Positions 31,719 to 36,546 of a stretch of DNA of 36,546 nt are shown piece after piece (position 1 is the first letter of the stretch; each line of letters opens with the position of its first letter). Position numbers and translations under genes: made by a program. This DNA is from Bacteroidota bacterium (GTDB lineage: Bacteria > Bacteroidota > Bacteroidia > Chitinophagales > UBA2359): contig JAHDHV010000015.1 of assembly GCA_020631155.1 (NCBI GenBank), positions 1-36,546 of the forward strand. Reading direction: 5' to 3'. The notes below the pieces were generated by a model that saw only the letters and a list, made by a program, of their open reading frames with translations, was not told the origin of the DNA and ran no database searches.

Positions 31719-32285
31719 TTATTGCACTTTTACTGCGTTCTTAAATGGCATTCCCAATTCTTTTAGCAATGCATAAGCTTCATTATCAGTTGGAGCAGAA
31801 GTCACAAAAGTAATATCTAATCCGTTGATCTTATTGACTTTATCCAAAACAATTTCGGGAAAAATGATTTGCTCTGTCAAACCCATCGAATAGTTACCTC
31901 TACCATCAAAACTTTTATCGTTGATTCCTCTAAAGTCACGAATACGAGGCATCGCTACCGACACCAATCTATCTAGAAACTCCCACATACGTTCTCCTCT
32001 AAGCGTTACTCTTGCACCAATGGGCATTCCTTCTCTCAGTTTGAAGTTAGAAACTGACTTTTTAGCATAAGTTGGCACCGCTTTTTGTCCAGCGATTACT
32101 GACAATTCCTTGACAGAAGCATCCACCAATTTTTTATCGGCAGTAGCGGCACCCAATCCTTGATTTAAGCAAATCTTTTGCAATTTAGGTACTTGCATTA
32201 CTGTGTCATAGTCGAATTGCTTCAACAACTTTGGTACGATTTCCTTTTCGTATTTTACTTTCAGCCGTGGTATGTATCCTTCCAT
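31719..32285 (-). CDS. rplE: 50S ribosomal protein L5
   Basis: L5 binds 5S rRNA and forms the bridge to S13. The 188-residue product shows [20 protein letters not shown] and [20 protein letters not shown]. It continues with [20 protein letters not shown], then [20 protein letters not shown] and [11 protein letters not shown]. Its ATG overlaps the rplX stop by one base (TAATG), a tight coupling in a cluster where most junctions are loose. Confidence 0.98.
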   Translation of the reverse strand: MEGYIPRLKVKYEKEIVPKLLKQFDYDTVMQVPKLQKICLNQGLGAATADKKLVDASVKELSVIAGQKAVPTYAKKSVSNFKLREGMPIGARVTLRGERMWEFLDRLVSVAMPRIRDFRGINDKSFDGRGNYSMGLTEQIIFPEIVLDKVNKINGLDITFVTSAPTDNEAYALLKELGMPFKNAVKVQ

Positions 32286-32632
32286 TAGTCTATTACCTCC
32301 CCTGATTTTTTAGCATAACGAACAATTTTTCCATCTATCACTTTGCGCCCTATGCGAGTTGCTTCTCCCGTTTTGGGGTCAATCAACATGACATTTGAAA
32401 GTGGAATGGCCGCTTCTTTTTTGATAATGCCTCCCTCTTGATACTGTGCATTAGGCTTAGTATGCCGAGATATAATGTTTACTCCCTCAACAATTGCCTT
32501 TGCTTTTGCAGCATCTACAAAAAGTACACGCCCTTGATCTCCTCTATTATTTCCAGAAATGACAACAACAGTGTCGCCTTTCTTGATTTTATGTTTAGGT
32601 TTGAAGCGTTTTTTATTTTTTTTATTACTCAT
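32285..32632 (-). CDS. rplX: 50S ribosomal protein L24
   Basis: L24 starts large-subunit assembly and sits by the exit tunnel. The 115-residue protein carries the KOW motif at about 16-45 ([27 protein letters not shown]), then [14 protein letters not shown] and [21 protein letters not shown] basic N-terminal stretch ([13 protein letters not shown]) precedes the KOW fold. It ends inside the start codon of rplE and lies 20 bases after rplN. Confidence 0.98.
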   Translation of the reverse strand: MSNKKNKKRFKPKHKIKKGDTVVVISGNNRGDQGRVLFVDAAKAKAIVEGVNIISRHTKPNAQYQEGGIIKKEAAIPLSNVMLIDPKTGEATRIGRKVIDGKIVRYAKKSGEVID

Positions 32633-32652
32633 AGCTCAAATGGCTTAAATGT

Positions 32653-33021
32653 TTACAATACTTCTGGTGCTAGAGAAACAATTTTAGTATATCCTTTCTC
32701 TCTTAATTCACGCGCAACAGGTCCGAATATCCGCGTACCTCTAGGCTCTCCGACATTATTAATTAATACTACTGCATTATCATCAAAACAAATATAGGAG
32801 CCATCTTTACGTCTTACCTGTTTGCGAGTTCGTACAACTACAGCCCTAGAAATAGTACCTTTCTTTACACCACCTGCTGGCAATGAATCCTTTACTGTGA
32901 CCACGATCTCATCTCCTACTGAGGCATATCTTCTTTTTGAGCCTCCTAACACTCTAATACACAGGGCTTCCTTAGCTCCACTATTATCGGCTACTCTTAG
33001 CCTCGATTCTTGTTGTATCAT
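32653..33021 (-). CDS. rplN: 50S ribosomal protein L14
   Basis: L14 lies at the subunit interface. The 122-residue product has the canonical start [20 protein letters not shown], then [20 protein letters not shown], the [20 protein letters not shown] strand pair, and the signature [20 protein letters not shown]. No deviation from the family is seen. A 474-base spacer precedes it, unusual between rpsQ and rplN. Confidence 0.98.
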   Translation of the reverse strand: MIQQESRLRVADNSGAKEALCIRVLGGSKRRYASVGDEIVVTVKDSLPAGGVKKGTISRAVVVRTRKQVRRKDGSYICFDDNAVVLINNVGEPRGTRIFGPVARELREKGYTKIVSLAPEVL

Positions 33022-33495
33022 GATTCTGTTTAATTAAATATAAGTACCTAAGCAAGATAAAGTGCTCGGCACTTAAGTTGCCGAATAGCTGCTGAGTCCT
33101 TACTGTATAATCAAAATTGCTTGTTATTTAGCCTCTGAATATATTGCACAACAAACTGATTACTACAGTAGTTAATAATTCTATTTTTTTAGATACTAAA
33201 AGGATATTTTTACTATCCTCCTAACACATTAGTTGTAAAATTGCTTTTTGGCTATTTAGCCTTTTATAAATTAACTATAAGAGATTAGTAAATGACTAAA
33301 CAATGAACTTGATACTTAATTAAAGCAGGAACTGGCTACATCTACAATTTACTAATCAGCTAATTATTAAATTAGATACAAACTTTTAGTTGAAGAACGC
33401 AGTATTTAGCACTTATCTAATTAAACAATACTTGAATTGGTTATGAATAGCTAATACTGACTTTTTTTTCTGTATTCCCTTTGAATACTTACTAC
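33022..33495. other. 474-base spacer between rpsQ and rplN
   Basis: No gene is present. A hairpin at 33060-33074 has AAGTGC/GCACTT with a TCG loop. A GCTTTTTGGCTATTTAGCCT repeat at 33243-33262 belongs to the family seen at 19773, 25865 and 30711, and contains the near-palindrome GGCTATTTAGCC. An ATTAGTAAATGA word follows near 33284-33295. The rest is AT-rich. No convincing promoter was found. Confidence 0.6.
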
Positions 33496-33753
33496 CTATT
33501 TTGCTCTTTCAACGATTTTTGTCAAACGCCATTTTTTGCGTTTGCTTAATGGCCGTGTTTCCATAATGGATACAAGATCGCCAGTTCTAGCTTCATTCTT
33601 CTCATCGTGTACTGTGTATTTTTTTGATTTTTTCACAAATTTACTATACACAGGATGCATTACCTGACGGCGTACCAATACAGTAATTGTTTTATCCATC
33701 TTATCGCTTACGACGAGTCCTGTTCTTTGCTTTCTTAAATTTCTCTCTGACAT
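33496..33753 (-). CDS. rpsQ: 30S ribosomal protein S17
   Basis: S17 is a primary 16S rRNA binder with an OB-fold. The 85-residue product has [20 protein letters not shown] and the conserved [20 protein letters not shown]. It continues with [20 protein letters not shown], then [18 protein letters not shown]. All family landmarks are present and the length is normal. It lies 50 bases after rpmC. Confidence 0.98.
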   Translation of the reverse strand: MSERNLRKQRTGLVVSDKMDKTITVLVRRQVMHPVYSKFVKKSKKYTVHDEKNEARTGDLVSIMETRPLSKRKKWRLTKIVERAK

Positions 33754-33803
33754 GATTGATTGAATTAAAATGATTTCACAGATGATGTGCGTATCTGACG
33801 CTA

Positions 33804-34019
33804 TTATCCATTACGTTTTTCAGCCAGTTCTCTAGCACGCAATTCAGTATAAAAACGAGCAATATCTCGGCGTATATTTTTCAAAACATTTGGATTATCC
33901 AATGGAGATACAGCATGATTGAATCGCAATTTCTGAAGACGTATTTTACTCTCGTCAATTCGTTCTTCTAGCTCTTCAACAGATAGCTCTGTAACATCTA
34001 TTTTATTTTTTTTAGCCAT
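33804..34019 (-). CDS. rpmC: 50S ribosomal protein L29
   Basis: L29 is a small, two-helix protein at the exit tunnel, next to the trigger factor docking site formed by L23. The 71-residue product has a first helix around [20 protein letters not shown], the conserved [20 protein letters not shown] junction, and a second helix [17 protein letters not shown]. Order and spacing (93 bases after rplP, 50 before rpsQ) are otherwise standard. Confidence 0.97.
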   Translation of the reverse strand: MAKKNKIDVTELSVEELEERIDESKIRLQKLRFNHAVSPLDNPNVLKNIRRDIARFYTELRARELAEKRNG

Positions 34020-34112
34020 TGTGCTTAAAAATTATTAAAAATAGCTGACCTTTTCACCTTAACAATTAAGAGTTGAGGTCAAATAATTAATTACGTTTGA
34101 TAAAAATATAGA

Positions 34113-34535
34113 TTATTCTCCTGTATAATCTCTACGAATAACCATTTTTGTTTTAATAGGTAGTTTCTGTGCTGCCAATCGCAAAGCTTCTTGAGCAATC
34201 TCTACAGGCACCCCTTCTAATTCAAATAAAATTCTACCCGGTTTTACCACTGCCACAAAATGATCTGGAGCTCCTTTTCCTTTACCCATCCTTACCTCTA
34301 ATGGCTTTTTTGTAACAGGTTTATCAGGAAAAATACGAATCCAAACCTTCCCTTCCCTTTTCATATACCTTGTCAAAGCCACACGAGCAGCCTCAATTTG
34401 TCGGTTTGTTATCCAGTGTTCTTCAAGGGCTTTCAAGCCAAAGCTACCGAATGCCAAGAAATAACCTCTATTGGCATTTCCTTTCATTCTTCCTTTTTGT
34501 GCCTTTCTGTATTTGACTCTTTTTGGCTGTAACAT
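34113..34535 (-). CDS. rplP: 50S ribosomal protein L16
   Basis: L16 organises the A-site region of the large subunit. The 140-residue product begins [20 protein letters not shown] and has [20 protein letters not shown]. It continues with [40 protein letters not shown] and [17 protein letters not shown]. Length and landmarks match the bacterial family. A 235-base spacer with a CAAAACATA word separates it from rpsC. Confidence 0.98.
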   Translation of the reverse strand: MLQPKRVKYRKAQKGRMKGNANRGYFLAFGSFGLKALEEHWITNRQIEAARVALTRYMKREGKVWIRIFPDKPVTKKPLEVRMGKGKGAPDHFVAVVKPGRILFELEGVPVEIAQEALRLAAQKLPIKTKMVIRRDYTGE

Positions 34536-34770
34536 AGCTGTTATAAATTAATTTCAATCAATCACTAATTTCGATATATTTTACCTTATTTTTAATCAAT
34601 AAGCACAAGTGCTATTTAACCATTAAGAATAAGGTTTTAGAGAGCAGAAACAAAACATATTGCTTATCAGATATAAACAAATTATCAATCCATATACAAA
34701 CTATTGACGAAGTGCAAATTATTTATGCTTTTCCAAGTTGTATATCTTACTTACTGCTTCTTTACCGCGT

Positions 34771-35457
34771 TTATCTTCTTCTCTTTCTGCGTTTTCTATC
34801 TTTTGGTGGTGCTGGTGCAAGGTCTCTCTTTCCGTAAACTTTACCTTTACAAATCCAAACTTTGATACCAATTTTGCCATAGATAGTTAGAGCTTCAACA
34901 AGCGCGTAGTCAATATCAGCTCTAAAAGTATGCAACGGAATAGTTCCTAATTTGTATTCCTCAGAACGTGCCATCTCTGCGCCGCCTAATCGGCCTGATA
35001 CCCTTACCTTAATTCCATCAGCACCTACTCTCATGGTAGCGGCTAAGGCCATCTTCACGGCTCTTCTATAGTTAATCCGTGCTTCCAACTGCTTGGCAAT
35101 GGTTTCTCCCACAATTGCAGCATCCATTTCTGGTCGCTTAATTTCGACAATATTGATTTGGATTTCTTTTTTTGTCAATTTTTTAAGCTCCTCTCGTATT
35201 CTGTCTACCTCGCCACCACCTTTACCAATGATAATACCGGGACGAGAAGTGTGTACCGTTATCGTAATTCTTCGGTGGGTACGCTCAATAACAATTCGAG
35301 AGATACCGCCTTTATTGACCCTTGCGTTCAAGTACTCGCGTATTTTCTCATCTTCAATGAGTTTCGCAGGAAAATCGGCTGCTGTAGCGAACCAATTGGA
35401 TTCCCAACCGCGTATGAACCCTAGTCTATTGGCTATTGGATTAACTTTCTGACCCAT
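34771..35457 (-). CDS. rpsC: 30S ribosomal protein S3
   Basis: S3 lines the mRNA entry channel and contributes to helicase activity. The 228-residue product begins [20 protein letters not shown]. It carries a type II KH domain with the GxxG-type loop in [20 protein letters not shown], and the C-terminal domain with [20 protein letters not shown] and [20 protein letters not shown]. It ends in a basic tail (DRKRRKRRR) of the sort seen in many Bacteroidota. It lies 11 bases after rplV, one of the few tight junctions. Confidence 0.98.
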   Translation of the reverse strand: MGQKVNPIANRLGFIRGWESNWFATAADFPAKLIEDEKIREYLNARVNKGGISRIVIERTHRRITITVHTSRPGIIIGKGGGEVDRIREELKKLTKKEIQINIVEIKRPEMDAAIVGETIAKQLEARINYRRAVKMALAATMRVGADGIKVRVSGRLGGAEMARSEEYKLGTIPLHTFRADIDYALVEALTIYGKIGIKVWICKGKVYGKRDLAPAPPKDRKRRKRRR

Positions 35458-35468
35458 ATCTTTTTTGC

Positions 35469-35879
35469 TTAACTTTCGTTTTCGTTATTATCTAATTCTG
35501 ACATTGCCTTTAATGCTTCCCCTACAACTGTAGGGCCACCTTTGCTATCTACTACAATCGTTACATGATTGCTTCGCTTTCTAATTCGGTGAGCTTTACC
35601 GTAAGGAGCAGGTCTAAAACGCTTCAACATTCTACCACCATCTACCATTATTGTTTTTACATATAAGCCGCTCTGTTCCAGCATCGTATCCGCATTTTTT
35701 GCCTGCCAATTTGCAATAGCAGATAATAATAGCTTCTCGATGGGTTTAGCAGCATGTTTTTTGGTATACTTTAAGATAGCTAAAGCTTTTTCTACCTCTA
35801 AACCTCTGATGGTATCTGCTACTAAACGTGCTTTTCTGGCAGACCCCGAATAATTTCTTAACTTCGCAACCGCTTCCAT
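35469..35879 (-). CDS. rplV: 50S ribosomal protein L22
   Basis: L22 runs along the exit tunnel, where its long beta-hairpin reaches the constriction. The 136-residue product has [20 protein letters not shown], then [20 protein letters not shown] and [18 protein letters not shown]. The hairpin region is [20 protein letters not shown] followed by [18 protein letters not shown]. The acidic C-terminus (ELDNNENES) is slightly extended. It follows rpsS after an exceptional gap of 566 bases. Confidence 0.98.
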   Translation of the reverse strand: MEAVAKLRNYSGSARKARLVADTIRGLEVEKALAILKYTKKHAAKPIEKLLLSAIANWQAKNADTMLEQSGLYVKTIMVDGGRMLKRFRPAPYGKAHRIRKRSNHVTIVVDSKGGPTVVGEALKAMSELDNNENES

Positions 35880-36445
35880 TGGTTTGTCTATTTTAAAAAT
35901 TCGATGGCTAAGTAGGTTAAACTATTGGAAATCAATGATTTGAATTGCTATATTTTTAACCTACTAAAAATGATGATTGACTGTTGCCTTTAGATAAGAG
36001 GCATGATAAAATATTGATTCTACAGTAGTTGTACTTCAAAGTACTTATACTTCTTGAAGTATGCTTTTACCACTGAATATTTTTTGGTTGACCGTTTTGT
36101 ATGTAATATACTTTTATAAGCAAATATATATTTATATGGCATTAACGGTAATGCCTCTGCCCCATCCTTCGTTAGAATTTTAGGGTTGCATTTGAAACTC
36201 CTATTGGAGTTATTAGTTGAGCAAATAAGGATAATTCCTTACACTCAGATATACCTTGTTTTAAAATAACTAATCAATTTGCCCATAAAGTAACTAAACA
36301 AGGCTTTTAAGTAGGGTATAATACTTAGTTTAGTGGTATAGTTTGATGTATCAACTACCTATTAACTTTTACAAAAACATACAAAACAAAATACCTTAAA
36401 ATACTATAAATTCATTAAAGGTAAATTACCTCAGAACCCATTGAA
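35880..36445. other. 566-base spacer between rpsS and rplV
   Basis: This is the longest spacer in the ribosomal cluster; it holds no gene. It contains two hairpins: 36138-36155 (GGCATTA/TAATGCC, 4-base loop) and 36196-36211 (AACTCC/GGAGTT, 4-base loop). A minus-strand TATATTTG at 36128-36121 fits the -7 consensus TAnnTTTG, but no TTG lies at the right distance upstream. The rest is AT-rich. The region could carry an rplV-proximal promoter or a leader RNA. Confidence 0.6.
36138..36155. other. Hairpin in the rpsS-rplV spacer
   Basis: GGCATTA (36138-36144) pairs with TAATGCC (36149-36155) around the loop ACGG. It lies just upstream, in the minus-strand sense, of a TATATTTG -7-like box. No U-run follows, so it is not a standard terminator. 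It could be a protein-binding RNA or DNA site. Confidence 0.4.
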
Positions 36446-36546
36446 CTACTTCTTCTTAGAAGAGTGTCCTTTAAAATTTCGGGTAGGAGCAAACTCTCCT
36501 AATTTGTGTCCAACCATATTTTCTGTCACATAAACAGGAATAAACT
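36446..36546 (-). CDS. rpsS: 30S ribosomal protein S19 (C-terminal part, cut by window end)
   Basis: The last 32 residues are visible: [20 protein letters not shown] followed by [12 protein letters not shown] and a TAG stop. This is the diagnostic C-terminus of S19, which binds 16S rRNA in the small-subunit head. The frame is open to the right edge, so the start lies outside the window. Its position before rplV and rpsC is standard for the S10 operon. Confidence 0.96.
   Translation of the reverse strand, partial: FIPVYVTENMVGHKLGEFAPTRNFKGHSSKKK

Overview
The window looks like part of a chromosome from a low-GC member of the Bacteroidota, probably near the Saprospiria. This rests on four things. 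The ribosomal protein gene order is typical of the phylum. There is a giant secreted protein ending in a type IX secretion (T9SS) sorting domain. Start codons lack Shine-Dalgarno sequences and sit behind AT-rich leaders. L36, S4 and S14 are all of the cysteine-poor kind. Genus cannot be set from the sequence alone. Every gene I can support is on the minus strand, so transcription runs from high to low coordinates.

Right part (about 20.3-36.5 kb): the S10-spc-alpha ribosomal superoperon. In order of transcription it holds rpsS (cut by the window end), rplV, rpsC, rplP, rpmC, rpsQ, rplN, rplX, rplE, rpsN, rpsH, rplF, rplR, rpsE, rpmD, rplO, secY, map, infA, rpmJ, rpsM, rpsK, rpsD, rpoA and rplQ. 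Together they supply ribosomal subunits, the Sec channel, N-terminal methionine removal, initiation factor IF1 and the RNA polymerase alpha subunit. The order is conserved but the spacing is not. By my count about 4.7 kb of the 16.1 kb from rplQ to rpsS is spacer (about 29%), with gaps of 150-570 bases between genes that are nearly contiguous in most bacteria. The spacers hold hairpins, degenerate repeat families and at least one plausible promoter. A 16-bp perfect stem after secY may split the cluster, and a terminator-like hairpin follows rplQ.

Middle and left (1.3-19.3 kb): one 18-kb gene encoding a 6011-residue protein. It has a signal peptide, dozens of cysteine-containing Ig-like modules, five tandem repeats of 265-269 residues, an FN3-like domain and a T9SS type A C-terminal domain. 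It is most likely a giant surface adhesin or extracellular matrix protein. A 1-kb AT-rich region without genes lies upstream, and a strong 12-bp stem terminator lies downstream.

Far left (0-0.85 kb): an ECF sigma factor gene downstream of the giant gene, flanked by heptamer and octamer tandem repeats and by a roughly 100-bp element with terminal inverted repeats. A relative of that element lies between rpoA and rplQ. The repeat families shared by the two sides of the window are the main structure that gene annotation does not explain.
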